A DNA stretch of 64,000 bases from a bacterium. Lineage in GTDB: Bacteria; Pseudomonadota; Gammaproteobacteria; Burkholderiales; Burkholderiaceae_C. Where the stretch lies: the NCBI GenBank assembly GCA_030824555.1, contig JAVBXK010000053.1, positions 1-64,000 of the forward strand. The letters are read 5' to 3'. The notes under the pieces are model-generated. The model was not told where the DNA came from. It ran no database searches and worked only from the letters and a program-made list of their open reading frames with translations. Shown piece after piece: positions 25,601 through 34,831 of the stretch (position 1 is the stretch's first letter; the number at the start of each line of letters is the position of its first letter). The translations under genes were made by a program, and so were the position numbers.

Positions 25601-26882
25601 ACTGTTCAACGCTCGGGGCCGCAACGACGAGGTGCGTGAGGCGGTCCAACGGCTGCGCCCGCAGATGGCCGCGCTGCCGGACATCAGCGACGCAGACGAA
25701 GCCGTGAATCCCTGGAACGTGCGCGAAACGCTGCTCAACACAGGTCACACAGCCGCGCTTCGCACCAAGAACTTCGAGGAAGCACTGTTACTGAATGAAG
25801 AGATCGTAAGGAGCGAGGGGGCCCGCGGCGCTGGTGCGTTGGAACAGGCAAGCACCCGCTTTAACGACTACGGGCCGCTGCTCGGGCTTGGCCGCCTGGG
25901 CGAAGCACAGGAGCTGTTGCTCGGCTGCCGCGAGGTCTTCGAGGCGGAGCGCGATCCGCTTGCGCTGGGCAAGGTCTTCTCGGCGTTGGCCGACCTGGAG
26001 GACAAGAACGGCGCGCCGGAGGAGGCGGCAAGGTTCGAATGCGCGGCGCTGGGCTACAGGTATCAGATCCGTGATCCCGATGGTTGCTCAATCAGCCATC
26101 ACAACTTGGCGAACTATCTGGAGCGGTCGGCGGCAGACCCGACTCTGGCTCTGACCCATAGGCTGGCGTCGGCCGTGCTGAGTGCGCAGATCCAGTCGGG
26201 GGAGTTGTTGGGCACGTTGCAGGCCCTCGCGGCGGGCGACCTCGCACCCTCGCCGCCAGCGTTTGCCGAGGTGGTCCAACAAGTCGAGACCGTGCTCGGC
26301 GTGCACCTGGCCGCGCTGTTTGATCGGCTGCCACCCACGTTCTCCGATGGCGACGCTGCGTTGGCGGCGATCTGGCAGATGGCCCGCGCGCAGCAGGCAC
26401 AACGGGCGGGAGAGGTGGCGGCCCAACAAGCGGTGCTGCCTGCCATGCCCCCAGACATTCAGGCGGCCTTCGAGCTCAATGGCGTGGCCTTCTCGCAGGC
26501 GCTGCATGCGGCCCTGAAGGCGTTGCCCGAGGACCAAGCTGAGGCGACGCTGCAGCGGCTGCGCGAGGCGGGATTGATCGGTGGTGGTAGTGGCGGTGAC
26601 AGCGGCGGCACCGAGGGCGACCGCACTGCCAAACTGCTCAAACAGTTCGACCCTTTACTGCAAGACATGGCGGCCACGGCACGCGGCGACGACCAGCATC
26701 GGACTGCACTTGAGTCCGTGCTGAGCGATTTGCAGGGAAAGGGGTTCGAGCTGGCAGAGCCGGTGCGGCGAATCTGGGCCGGCGAGCGTGACGAATCCGA
26801 ACTCGTGGCAGGGCTGGATGCAGTTGACGCAACGCTGGTTGCACGGCTACTTGAAATCCTGTCCTGGCCAGCGGCAGAATGA
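22683..26882 (+). CDS. CHAT protease - NTPase - helical repeat protein
   Basis: This 1399-residue cytoplasmic protein combines three parts. An N-terminal CHAT (caspase-like) peptidase has the catalytic dyad His218 (VVHLSGHG) and Cys260 (LLLLDACYSG). A STAND/NB-ARC-like NTPase follows with Walker A GMPGAGKSA (Lys442), Walker B LLLVLDNLET (Asp527) and an Arg-containing LTSRR motif. A long alpha-helical region (about 740-1399) with TPR-like helices is suitable as a sensor. This is the layout of an NLR-like switch: ligand binding on the repeats, nucleotide-driven opening, protease release. The first 100 residues (WVDATRWRWLLEEHDGRFVADH) form a separate N-terminal domain. The ATG at 22683 has GGGGAGG nine bases upstream. 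The S8 protease gene starts 37 bases downstream, so the two form an operon and probably a protease cascade. Its trigger and substrate are unknown. Confidence 0.88.
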   Translation: MSLRLKVTDWVDATRWRWLLEEHDGRFVADHTVRLDPASREYQGFCDLARYVDYNAPLGDPGQLLLQLGAWIGEQVFGDLRTSLRDRARPPAEAVQVLVPDAAQALLERPFEITCFADGKRFDAAGVRLIYQAEAAVSAAKAGGADLRLLAVFSLPGRANPLNLRRERYQLEQLVRQLQQTRGVAVELRVLQYGATRQTLREALEEADGWDVVHLSGHGQRGELLLETDDGGEDRIDTLELAQLLQPTRERLKLLLLDACYSGAASQAAARVQVGLDAMREVGRPATHAPAIETHATPLPSLGHGLATQLDCAVLAMRYPVGDGFATDLMLALYEKLLDKHQRLPAALQLALQAALKEEADHSVLAGLTPVLLGARAGVLQLVAPKRSGPFALPATGLSIGFEPQPPRLVGRVQAMQRASQTLAPHSPRCAVLFQGMPGAGKSACALELAYRHEQGRFSGHVWYQAPQAGSDIASALYNLMHEIQRQLNAPALGLTTALDNPQHFSEYTLPRLRVLLEQNALLLVLDNLETLLTDSDQWRIPLWGEALQTLLAQRGLSRVVLTSRRVPAALAYDKRIQIEPIHALNFAESVLLARELPELRKLFANEDDRVLLRQTLRVVQGHPKLMELADGLAADRAALRQRVNAAEQQLADSGELLDAFFAKGGAQEGRSQQTSEQFVQALQSWTGDVLARLTPTAQRLFAFLCRIEPEDRQESVVRANWDDTLKRLGEVDSAAVTTCAEPGQGLEPALQALQEAGLVEVVRQAPQAGPASRVRYGIHPGVAEAALAGSDTALLRATDEELGKFFNMLVSHGLKKESEGGGVVVAHAARRGVPYLMRTEQWGQAARLLEWLLHRDQSPETIDFALPLIERIAQATAGSERELLDQGHLARTLKMAGRHDEAERRMRELIERARALGQYRVASAVGSDLINLLWDVGQTAEALQVVEAMDKDTRSAGLGPWTQLANEGQRLQLFNARGRNDEVREAVQRLRPQMAALPDISDADEAVNPWNVRETLLNTGHTAALRTKNFEEALLLNEEIVRSEGARGAGALEQASTRFNDYGPLLGLGRLGEAQELLLGCREVFEAERDPLALGKVFSALADLEDKNGAPEEAARFECAALGYRYQIRDPDGCSISHHNLANYLERSAADPTLALTHRLASAVLSAQIQSGELLGTLQALAAGDLAPSPPAFAEVVQQVETVLGVHLAALFDRLPPTFSDGDAALAAIWQMARAQQAQRAGEVAAQQAVLPAMPPDIQAAFELNGVAFSQALHAALKALPEDQAEATLQRLREAGLIGGGSGGDSGGTEGDRTAKLLKQFDPLLQDMAATARGDDQHRTALESVLSDLQGKGFELAEPVRRIWAGERDESELVAGLDAVDATLVARLLEILSWPAAE

Positions 26883-26919
26883 ACTTCATTTACTGAATTG
26901 ACCGGAGAGCAGACCTACC

Positions 26920-28137
26920 ATGGAGAAAGAAACCTATCTCGTTCTGAGAGTCACCGCCAGCGATGTCGGCGTCGACCCACTGAAGCCGGCCATTCGATCC
27001 AACCAGGGGACTGCAACTGCTACAGCGCCGGTCGAGTACCGCGTTGACAGTCCGACGCTGGACGAAAAAGAGTACCGCGAACTGCGCCATGACCCTGGAG
27101 TCGCCGCCGTCGCCAAACCGATGCTGATGCGGCGAATGATGCCTGTCCCCAGCGCCACCTCGGCGCAGGATCCTGCCCCCATAGACGGAGCCACCTGGGG
27201 GGTTCATGTGACCGGCGCCTTGCAGAGTCCCTACCTCGGCTATGGCGTCAGCGTCGCGGTGCTCGATACCGGCATCGATGCGAAACACGAGGCCTTTCGC
27301 GGTGTGGTGCTCCTGGAGCGAGACTTCACGGGTGAGGGCAACGGCGACGCGGATGGCCATGGGACACATGTTGCCGGGACGATCTTCGGCCAATCGGGCA
27401 ACGGACCGCGGTACGCCGTCGCTCCTGGTGTGGGCCGCGCGCTGATCGGCAAAGTGATCGGAAATCAGAAATCGGCCACCACCAAGGAGATCATTGATGC
27501 CATCCAGTGGGCGGCGGATGAGGGGGCTCACATCGTCAACATGTCGCTGGGTTTCGACTTTCCGGGCTTGGTGAAGCACTGGGCCGATCATGGATTGCCC
27601 GTGGACCTTGCCACTTCGCGAGCGCTGGCGCAGTACCGGGACAACGTTCGCTTCTTCGATGCAACGATGAACTTGCTGCGTGCGCGGGCTGCGCAGTTCA
27701 ACAGCGTCTTGGTGGTCGCTGCGTCCGGAAACGAGAGTCGGCGCGACGTGCGGCGCGACCATGCCATCGAAGCCTCTCCGCCGGCCACAGCGGACGGCAT
27801 CGTCGCAGTGGGAGCCCTGCAGTCATTCGGTGCACCGCATATGTCATTGGGTGTGGCGCCTTTCTCGAACATCCGGGTTGCCCTTGCCGCGCCAGGCGTC
27901 GGCATCTACTCTGCAAAGCGCGGCGGGGGATACACCTTCATGAATGGCACAAGCATGGCAAGTCCACATGTTGCCGGCATCGCAGCACTCTGGGCCGAAC
28001 GGCAGTTGAAACTGACAGGCCAGGTCAACGTAGCCGCGTTGGATGCGCAACTACGCGGCAACGCTCGGCGTGACCGGCTGACGAATGCTGAGTACCTGGA
28101 CGTTGGCGAGGGCTTGGTCGCGGCTCCGCGCGACTGA
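26920..28137 (+). CDS. Subtilisin-like S8 serine protease, cytoplasmic
   Basis: This 405-residue protease has the complete S8 triad: Asp116 (VAVLDTGID), His147 (DGHGTHVAGT) and Ser345 (NGTSMASPHVAG), plus the oxyanion Asn in AASGNES. There is no signal peptide or membrane segment, unusual for S8 enzymes and consistent with action inside the cell. Residues 1-85 look like an I9-type propeptide (TYLVLRVT...ELRHDPGVAAVAKP), so the enzyme may be held as a zymogen until this part is removed. GGAGAG precedes the ATG. The CHAT-NTPase gene is 37 bases upstream in the same direction; I infer that the CHAT protein activates or is cut by this protease. Confidence 0.9.
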   Translation: MEKETYLVLRVTASDVGVDPLKPAIRSNQGTATATAPVEYRVDSPTLDEKEYRELRHDPGVAAVAKPMLMRRMMPVPSATSAQDPAPIDGATWGVHVTGALQSPYLGYGVSVAVLDTGIDAKHEAFRGVVLLERDFTGEGNGDADGHGTHVAGTIFGQSGNGPRYAVAPGVGRALIGKVIGNQKSATTKEIIDAIQWAADEGAHIVNMSLGFDFPGLVKHWADHGLPVDLATSRALAQYRDNVRFFDATMNLLRARAAQFNSVLVVAASGNESRRDVRRDHAIEASPPATADGIVAVGALQSFGAPHMSLGVAPFSNIRVALAAPGVGIYSAKRGGGYTFMNGTSMASPHVAGIAALWAERQLKLTGQVNVAALDAQLRGNARRDRLTNAEYLDVGEGLVAAPRD

Positions 28138-28262
28138 AGGAGCCCAAGAATCCAGGCTGAGGAGGGCCGAACTGCCGAGTCTGCAGCTGAACATCGCTGC
28201 CGCTCGTGGTACAACGCGTCGCCAAACTGAACAGCCGCTTCGTGGCAATCAACGTGAACCTA
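28136..28262 (+). pseudogene. Decayed copy of the CHAT gene 5' end
   Basis: Bases 28136-28187 match the leader and first codons of the CHAT gene (22644-22696) at roughly three in four positions: AAGGAGCCC, CCAGGCTGAGGAGG, GAAC and GAGTCTGC are all shared, but the ATG is lost. Further on, CGCTTCGTGGC matches CGTTTCGTGGC of the codons for GRFVA after small deletions. This suggests a former second gene with the same start, now destroyed. Confidence 0.5.
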
Positions 28263-28573
28263 CTTGGCATTGCCCACCGACTGCTGTCGCTGCACAACGG
28301 TCATTGTCTTTCCGATACCGAATGGCTCCAGCGGGTCGTCTACCGCCCACCAACCCACCCCCAACCACTGCCCCAACAAAAGGCTCCGGTCAGTCCTGTA
28401 CCCGCTTCCGCATCAAGCCTCAGCTCAGCTCAAATATCAAAAATAAGAGCTGACTACACAATAATATAAAGCGCCATAGGCCAAAAAAGCTTATAAACAT
28501 AGAGCCCTGGCCGTGGCCGCTGGCATCACCCCGCCAGCAGTCCACGCCAGCAGTCCACGCCGGTTGGGCCACG
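28263..28573. other. Intergenic region right of the protease cassette
   Basis: I see no gene here. It contains the AT-rich repeat copy C, a CCCCAACAAAAGGC motif also found (as CCCCAACAAGAGGC) in the left flank near 22168, and a direct repeat CCAGCAGTCCACG twice near 28530-28560. Confidence 0.55.
28431..28500 (+). repeat. AT-rich dispersed repeat, copy C
   Basis: The core AATATAAAGCGCCATAGGCC continues into AAAAAAGCTTATAAA. It is the most complete copy of the family in this window and lies just right of the CHAT/S8 cassette. Confidence 0.65.
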
Positions 28574-30400
28574 TCAATGCGTGGCGGACAGCCACTTGCG
28601 CCAGCTGCCCCAGTGCGAAATGTCGGTGGCGCCTTGCCCGAGCGCGATGGCTTCGCACACGAAGCCTGGCACTTCGGTGCCGTCCATCAGGCGGACTTTG
28701 CCAATGCCCAGTGGGCTGGGAATGCCCGCCACGAAGCTGCCGAACTCGCTGGCGGGCAGCTCCCACACTTCCATTTCGACTGCCACGCCGCCTTCGTTCA
28801 CCTGCACCATGCCCGGCCGCTTCACCGGCCCGCCAGCCAGGTCATAAAAGCGGTAGATGGGGGCGGACCACACGGTTTCCAAAAGTCGCCCGCCACGGGA
28901 CGTGAGCTGGGGGTTCAGCGGCAGGCCAGACAAATGTGCGCCACAGACGGCCACGCGCACCGTCCCTGGGCTCAAGCCTTCGATGGGCTTGGCGTCCAGC
29001 GCCGGCGTGTGGCTGAGGGGTTCGGCCGTGGCCCCCAGCATCAGCGGCTGAAGCCGGTGAAAACGGTCGGCCAGACGGAGCAGGGGCACGTCCTTGAACG
29101 CAGGCGCTGCCAGCGTGATGCCCCAGGGCAGCCCGGCCGCCTCGCCCTCGGCCATGAACCCGGCCGGGACGGCCACGGCGCTGTAGTCCAACAGGTTCAT
29201 GAAGTTGGTGTAGTAGCCCAGGTTGGAGTTCAAGCGGATGGGGTCGGCCTGCATCTCGCTGATGCGGTAGATGGTGCCCGCTGTGGGCGTGACCAGGCAG
29301 TCCACCTGCTGCCACACGGCGTCGCACACGCGTTTGAGCGCGCGAAGTTGGTACATGGCGGCAAACGCGTCGGCGGCTGACTTGGTGCGGCCCCCTTCGA
29401 TGATGGTGCGCACCGGGGGGAACACGGCATCCGGGTGTGCGTCGATGAACGCTTTGATGGCCACGTAGCGCTCTGCCACCCAGGGGCCGTCGTACAGCAA
29501 ACGTGCGGCTTGCAGAAATGGGGTCAAGTCCACCTCGACCGGTGTGCCCCCCAATGCCTGCAAGCGCGCCACGGACGCGCCGAACAAGGCCTCGGCCGCT
29601 GCGTTGCCGAAAAAGGCCAGGTCTTGCTGTCGGGGCACACCGAACCGGAAGGCGCCCGCAGAAAAGTCCACCCCGAAGGGCTGTGCGCGTCGGCTGAACG
29701 CATCGGCTTCGTCAAAAGACGCCGTGACGCCCAAAACGGCCTGCGCATCGGCGGCGGTCAGCGCAAAGATGGACACCGTGTCCACCGACCGGCAGGCGGG
29801 CACCACACCCGTGGCCGACAGCAGGCCCAGCGTGGGCTTGAGGCCGACCAGGTTGTTGAACGCGGCGGGCACGCGCCCGGAGCCTGCGGTGTCGGTGCCC
29901 AGCGAAAAGCTGACCCACCCCTTGGCAACCGCCACGGCGGAGCCCGAGCTGGAGCCCCCCGAAATGAACGATGCATCGAACGCATTGCGACACGCCCCGT
30001 AGGGCGAGCGGGTGCCGTTCAGGCCGGTGGCAAATTGGTCGAGGTTGGTTTTGCCGATGGGCACGGCACCGGCCTGGATCAGGCGCTCCACCAGGTGCGC
30101 GCTGGACGCCGGGGTGAAGGCAAATTCAGGGCAGCCCGCCGTGGTAGGCACCTGGGCCAGGTCGATGTTGTCTTTGACGGCAAAGGGCACGCCATACAGC
30201 GGCAGGCTGTCGGGGGGCAGGCCGTCCAGGCGCGCCAGGTAGGGCTCGGTTTCGGTTTCGGTCAGGCGGTGGATGAACGCGTGGTGCCCATCCGCCGCGC
30301 AACGGCGCATGGCCTCGGCAATGACCGAGCGCACGGATGCGCCGTTGCGGTAGGCGGCCTGGATGCTGGCCAGGTCGAAAGACAAGGTGTCGAGGGTCAT
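28574..30400 (-). CDS. atzF: Allophanate hydrolase
   Basis: This 608-residue enzyme hydrolyses allophanate to two ammonia and two carbon dioxide. The first 450 residues are an amidase-signature domain with the catalytic Lys in VPFAVKDNID and the Ser cluster GGSSSGSAVAVA followed by GTDTAGSGRVPAAF. The C-terminal domain (AVCGAHLSGLPLNPQL...YRFYDL) is typical for AtzF/DUR1,2-type allophanate hydrolases and absent from plain amidases. It is the last gene of the carboxylase operon, 31 bases after it, and completes nitrogen release from guanidine or urea. Start ATG at 30400 has GGAAA upstream. Confidence 0.95.
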   Translation of the reverse strand: MTLDTLSFDLASIQAAYRNGASVRSVIAEAMRRCAADGHHAFIHRLTETETEPYLARLDGLPPDSLPLYGVPFAVKDNIDLAQVPTTAGCPEFAFTPASSAHLVERLIQAGAVPIGKTNLDQFATGLNGTRSPYGACRNAFDASFISGGSSSGSAVAVAKGWVSFSLGTDTAGSGRVPAAFNNLVGLKPTLGLLSATGVVPACRSVDTVSIFALTAADAQAVLGVTASFDEADAFSRRAQPFGVDFSAGAFRFGVPRQQDLAFFGNAAAEALFGASVARLQALGGTPVEVDLTPFLQAARLLYDGPWVAERYVAIKAFIDAHPDAVFPPVRTIIEGGRTKSAADAFAAMYQLRALKRVCDAVWQQVDCLVTPTAGTIYRISEMQADPIRLNSNLGYYTNFMNLLDYSAVAVPAGFMAEGEAAGLPWGITLAAPAFKDVPLLRLADRFHRLQPLMLGATAEPLSHTPALDAKPIEGLSPGTVRVAVCGAHLSGLPLNPQLTSRGGRLLETVWSAPIYRFYDLAGGPVKRPGMVQVNEGGVAVEMEVWELPASEFGSFVAGIPSPLGIGKVRLMDGTEVPGFVCEAIALGQGATDISHWGSWRKWLSATH

Positions 30401-30431
30401 GGTGGCGGTTTCCTGTGTGTCTGTGAGGCGT

Positions 30432-33400
30432 TCAGGCGGACAGCGTGTCGGCGGCGGTGGGGGCGGTCAGCACCAGCACGGTTTGCCCCGCTGACACGGC
30501 TGCGCCCTGCTGGCAAAAGAGCTGGTGCACCGTGGCATCGGCCGGGGCCACCAGGTTGAACTCCATCTTCATGGACTCGATCACCATCAGCACATCGCCC
30601 GCTTTCACGGCCTGGCCAGGGGTGACGGGCACTTTCCACACGCTGCCGGGCACGCTGGTGGTGATGGCGCGGCCACCTGGGGGCAAGTCCAGTTCCTGGG
30701 GGGGGCTGTCGGCGGCCAGGTCTGCCTCGCTGCTGGCCATGTCTTGCCCGGCGGCCACCCACCGTTGCCGCTCGGCCTCGAAAGCGGTTTGTTGTTGCTG
30801 TTTGAAGGCGGCAATGCCAACGGCTTCGTCGGCCAGGAATTGCCGGTAGGCCTTCAGGCTGAACACGCCTTCTTCGATCTGAAGCGTGTGGCCCCCGCTG
30901 GGGAAACCGGCGCGGATGCGCTGCAACTCGTCCTGGCCCACGGGGTGGAAGCGGATCTGGTCGAAGAAGCGCAGCAGCCAGGGTTGCTCGAACGCGGTGC
31001 CGGGCTGGCCATGGTGCCAGCGGTTCCACATTTGCAGGGTGCGTCCCACGAACTGGTAGCCGCCAGGCCCTTCCATGCCGTACACACACAGGTAGGCACC
31101 GCCGATGCCCACCGCGTTTTCCGGAGTCCAGGTGCGGGCGGGGTTGTACTTGGTGGTCACCAAGCGGTGGCGGGGGTCCAGCGGCGTGGCGACAGGGGCG
31201 CCCAGGTACACATCGCCCAGGCCCAGCACGAGGTAGCTGGCATCGAAGACCGTGCGGTACACGTCCTCCAGGGTGTCCAGCCCGTTGATGCGCCGGATGA
31301 ACTCGATGTTGCTGGGGCACCAGGGCGCATCCGGCCTGACCGACTGCATGTACTTTTCGATGGCCAGCTTGGTCTGCGGGTCGTCCCACGACAGGGGCAG
31401 GTGCACGGTGCGGCTGGGCACCACCATGTCATCCACCGCAGGCAGTCCGGCCTCGGCGTCGATCACCTGCTGCAGCAGTGCCTGCTGGGCAATTTGGGCC
31501 GGGTCGAAATGCAGTTGCAGGGAGCGGATGCCCGGCGTCATGTCGATGACGCCGTTCAGGCGCCCGGCTGTCTGCAGGCCTTGCAGCGCCTGCATCAGCA
31601 CATGCACGCGCAGCCTCAGTTCGATGTCCAGCACCAGCGGGCCAAACTCCACCAGCAGGTAGCGGTCCCCGGCCTGGCGCACCACCATGTCGGGCACGTC
31701 GCCACGGCCAGGGTCGTTGTGGATCACCGGCGTGGGATGGGCGGCGGCATCGTCAACGGGGTCGGCAGGCAGTGGCCCGCTGCGCGTTGTGATGGCTCGG
31801 TGGGTGGCCGCTTCCCGCGCCAGTGCGTGTGCTTGCGAGATGCGGTGAAACCGCACCGTGTCGCCCGGCCGCAACTGGCCCAGCTTCCAGAGTTCGGCAT
31901 GGGCGACCACCGCCGGGCACACGAAGCCGCCCAGGCTGGGCCCGTCCGGCCCCAGGATGACGGGCATGTCGCCGGTGAAGTCGATGGCCCCGATGGCATA
32001 CGCGTTGTCGTGGATGTTCGACGGGTGCAGCCCGGCTTCGCCGCCGTCGTGGCGTGCCCACTCGGGCTTGGGGCCGATCAGGCGCACCCCGGTGCGGCTG
32101 CTGTTGTGGTGCACCTTCCAGTCGGTGTCGAAAAAGGTGCCGATGTCCGCTGCGGTGAAAAAATCAGGCGCGCCGTGCGGGCCGTAGATCACCCCCACGT
32201 GCCAGTGGTGGCCATAGTGCGGCACGAGGTCGGGCGGGCAGCAGGCCTGCGGTGTTGGGCTGTGCTGGGCCAGGTGCAGCACGTCGCCTGCGCGAAGGTG
32301 ACGGCCGCCATGGCCACCGAACTGGCCCAGTGTGAAGGTGCTGCAGCTGCCCAGATAGGCGGGCACATCCAGCCCCCCGGCCACGGCAAGCGCCAGGCGC
32401 ACGCCCGCTTCGGTGCGGCCAATTTCCAGGGTGCTGTCGGCTTCGATGTGCAAGGTTTGCCACATGGCCACGGGCTGGCCGTTCAGCGTGACGCTGGCGG
32501 GTGCACCGGTCACGGCCACCACGGCAGGCGTGTTGAAGCGCAGGGTGGGCCCGGCCAGCGTGATTTCCAGGGCGGCCGCTTCGGGTGGGTTGCCGACCAG
32601 GGCGTTGGCCATCCGGTGGGCGTAGGCGTCCATGGGGCCGCTGGGGGGCACGCCCACGTCCCAGTAGCCCGTGCGGCCGGGCCAGTCCTGCACACTGGTT
32701 TGCACCCCAGGCTCCAGCACCTCGATGGTTTGCGGGCGGAACACGAAGGTGCTGAGAAAGCGGGTGACCTGCCGCCCTTCCCTGAAAACCGGGTCGCGCA
32801 CCACAGACCGCAGGTAGGCCAGGTTGGTTTCAATGCCTGCCAGCCGGGTGGCGGCCAACGCGGCATCCATGCGCTGCAAGGCCTGCTCGCGGGTGTCGGC
32901 GGTGACGATCAGCTTGGCCAGCATGGGGTCGTACCACGGGGGCACATCGGTCCCACGCTCCACCCAGCCGTCAACCCGGACATCGGGCGGGAAGTGCACG
33001 TCGGTGAGCAACCCCGCGCTGGGCTGGAAATGCCGTGCAGGGTCTTCGGCGTACAGCCGCACCTGTATGGAGGCCCCGCGGGCAACCGGCTGCAGCGTGG
33101 CCAGGGGCGCCAGCGTGCCTGCGGCCAGCTTCACCATCCAGGCCACCAGGTCCACGCCCGTGACTTGCTCGGTCACGCCGTGCTCCACCTGCAGGCGTGT
33201 GTTCACCTCCAGGAAGTAAAACTGCCGGGCGACGGCGTCGTACACAAATTCAACCGTTCCGGCCGAGCGGTAGTTCACCGCCTGCGCGAGGCGCACGGCG
33301 GTGGCGTGCAGCGCCTGGCGTTGCGCATCGGTCAGGCCGGGTGCGGGGGTTTCTTCAATGACCTTCTGGTTGCGGCGCTGCACCGAGCAGTCGCGCTCGC

Positions 33401-34070
33401 CCAGGGCGATCACGGCCCCAGCGCCATCCCCGAACACCTGCACTTCGATGTGGCGCGCTTGTTCGACGTACTTTTCCAGGAACAGGCCCGCATCCTTGAA
33501 ATTGGCCTGGGCCAGGCGGCCCACGGATTCGAAGGCATCGACCAGTTCGGGCTCGTTCCACACCAGCCGCATGCCGATGCCGCCACCACCGGCCGTGCTT
33601 TTGAGCATGACCGGGTAGCCAATGGCCTGGGCTTGTTGGCATGCCTGGGTGGTGTCGCCGAGGATCCCCGAGCCGGGCAGCAGCGGCACGCCCAGCGACT
33701 CCGCCAGATGGCGCGCCGTGTGTTTGAGCCCGAAGGCGCGCATTTGCGAGGCCGTCGGGCCAATGAAGGCGATACCCGCTGCTTCGCAGGCATCTGCAAA
33801 GTCGGGGTTCTCGGACAAAAAACCATAACCTGGGTGGATGGCTTGTGCCCCTGCCTGCCTGGCCACCGACAGGATGCGGTCGCCACACAGGTAACTCTGA
33901 GCGGCGGGGGCTGGCCCGATCAGGTAGGCCTCGTCGGCCTCACGCACGTGGCGCGCCTGCGCGTCTGCCTCCGAATACACCGCCACACTGCGCACCCCCA
34001 TTTGCCTGAGCGTGCGGATGATGCGGCACGCAATGGCCCCTCGGTTGGCAATCAGTACCTTCTCAAACAT
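30432..34070 (-). CDS. Biotin-dependent guanidine/urea carboxylase
   Basis: This 1212-residue enzyme carries a biotin carboxylase module ([19 protein letters not shown]-grasp with [10 protein letters not shown] and the [10 protein letters not shown] strand), then two KipA/KipI-like carboxyltransferase domains, and a C-terminal biotinyl domain with the acceptor Lys in ESMKMEF (about residue 1168). The family is annotated as urea carboxylase. Because a guanidine-I riboswitch lies at the head of the operon and both UAAP proteins are present, guanidine is the more likely substrate: guanidine is carboxylated, deiminated to allophanate and hydrolysed by the next enzyme. The ATG at 34070 is preceded by AAGGA. 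Confidence 0.92.
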   Translation of the reverse strand: MFEKVLIANRGAIACRIIRTLRQMGVRSVAVYSEADAQARHVREADEAYLIGPAPAAQSYLCGDRILSVARQAGAQAIHPGYGFLSENPDFADACEAAGIAFIGPTASQMRAFGLKHTARHLAESLGVPLLPGSGILGDTTQACQQAQAIGYPVMLKSTAGGGGIGMRLVWNEPELVDAFESVGRLAQANFKDAGLFLEKYVEQARHIEVQVFGDGAGAVIALGERDCSVQRRNQKVIEETPAPGLTDAQRQALHATAVRLAQAVNYRSAGTVEFVYDAVARQFYFLEVNTRLQVEHGVTEQVTGVDLVAWMVKLAAGTLAPLATLQPVARGASIQVRLYAEDPARHFQPSAGLLTDVHFPPDVRVDGWVERGTDVPPWYDPMLAKLIVTADTREQALQRMDAALAATRLAGIETNLAYLRSVVRDPVFREGRQVTRFLSTFVFRPQTIEVLEPGVQTSVQDWPGRTGYWDVGVPPSGPMDAYAHRMANALVGNPPEAAALEITLAGPTLRFNTPAVVAVTGAPASVTLNGQPVAMWQTLHIEADSTLEIGRTEAGVRLALAVAGGLDVPAYLGSCSTFTLGQFGGHGGRHLRAGDVLHLAQHSPTPQACCPPDLVPHYGHHWHVGVIYGPHGAPDFFTAADIGTFFDTDWKVHHNSSRTGVRLIGPKPEWARHDGGEAGLHPSNIHDNAYAIGAIDFTGDMPVILGPDGPSLGGFVCPAVVAHAELWKLGQLRPGDTVRFHRISQAHALAREAATHRAITTRSGPLPADPVDDAAAHPTPVIHNDPGRGDVPDMVVRQAGDRYLLVEFGPLVLDIELRLRVHVLMQALQGLQTAGRLNGVIDMTPGIRSLQLHFDPAQIAQQALLQQVIDAEAGLPAVDDMVVPSRTVHLPLSWDDPQTKLAIEKYMQSVRPDAPWCPSNIEFIRRINGLDTLEDVYRTVFDASYLVLGLGDVYLGAPVATPLDPRHRLVTTKYNPARTWTPENAVGIGGAYLCVYGMEGPGGYQFVGRTLQMWNRWHHGQPGTAFEQPWLLRFFDQIRFHPVGQDELQRIRAGFPSGGHTLQIEEGVFSLKAYRQFLADEAVGIAAFKQQQQTAFEAERQRWVAAGQDMASSEADLAADSPPQELDLPPGGRAITTSVPGSVWKVPVTPGQAVKAGDVLMVIESMKMEFNLVAPADATVHQLFCQQGAAVSAGQTVLVLTAPTAADTLSA

Positions 34071-34139
34071 GGAATCCTTGTGCGGGCCGTCCCGCCTTGG
34101 GTGGTGCATCTGCAGGCCGTCCTGCAGACGGGTTGCGTT

Positions 34140-34817
34140 TCAGGCGGGGTCCCAGACGACGAGCTGAATGGGTGTGGGGTTGTAGGCGTTGCAGGGGTTG
34201 TTGAGCTGGGGGCAGTTGGAAATGAGCACCCACACATCCATGTCGGCGCGCATTTCCACGTACTTGCCAGGCCCCGACACGCCATCGTCGAACTTGAGGT
34301 CGCCGTTTTCGGTGACGGGCACGTTCATGAAGAAATTGATGTTGGGCACCAGATCGCGCTTGGTCAGCCCCATGTCGGCCCGCTGGATCGCGATCAGGTA
34401 GTTGTCGCGGCAGTTGTGCATGTACTTCTTTTGCAGCGCGTAACGCACGGTGTTACTTTCGGCCGCGCAAGCGCCACCCAGGGTGTCGTGGCGGCCGCAG
34501 GTATCGGCCACGATGGTGAGCATGGGGCGGCCCGCGTTGCTCATCAGGCGCGACCCGGTCGTCAGGTAAATGCCGCCTTGGGCCAGCATGGTGTCCGTGG
34601 CGCTGTAGTGCTCGGCCAGGTCGGCGGCGGCATAAAAAATCACATCGGCAGCCTGGTTGCCTTCGAGGTCAACGATGCGCAGTGTTTGCCCTTGCTTCAC
34701 CTGGAACAGGATGGGTTCGCCCGCCGGGTGGGTTTCGCTCCACACGGCTTGCTGTGGCTGCAGGGGGCTGGCGGTCACGCGCATCGCGGCGACGGGGGCT
34801 GTGGGTATTGCGGTCAT
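34140..34817 (-). CDS. DUF1989 family protein, carboxylase-associated (UAAP; CgdA/CgdB type)
   Basis: This 225-residue protein is one of two homologous DUF1989 proteins always found with this type of carboxylase. Conserved blocks are visible: GQTLRIVDLEGNQAADVIFYAA, SATDTMLAQGGIYLTTGSRLMS, the Cys of DTCGRHDTLGG, and NINFFMNVPV. Such pairs have been shown to act as a two-subunit carboxyguanidine deiminase (CgdAB) that turns carboxyguanidine into allophanate, which explains why they travel with guanidine riboswitches. I cannot tell by eye which subunit this is. AGGGAG precedes the ATG; the partner gene is 14 bases upstream. Confidence 0.88.
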   Translation of the reverse strand: MTAIPTAPVAAMRVTASPLQPQQAVWSETHPAGEPILFQVKQGQTLRIVDLEGNQAADVIFYAAADLAEHYSATDTMLAQGGIYLTTGSRLMSNAGRPMLTIVADTCGRHDTLGGACAAESNTVRYALQKKYMHNCRDNYLIAIQRADMGLTKRDLVPNINFFMNVPVTENGDLKFDDGVSGPGKYVEMRADMDVWVLISNCPQLNNPCNAYNPTPIQLVVWDPA

Positions 34818-34831
34818 GGGTGGCTCCCTGC

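Noticed and set aside
22683-26882. Type III-E CRISPR (Craspase) association of the CHAT protein
   Set aside because: No repeat array or Cas7-11-like gene is present in the window and CHAT is N-terminal here, unlike the TPR-CHAT partner of that system.
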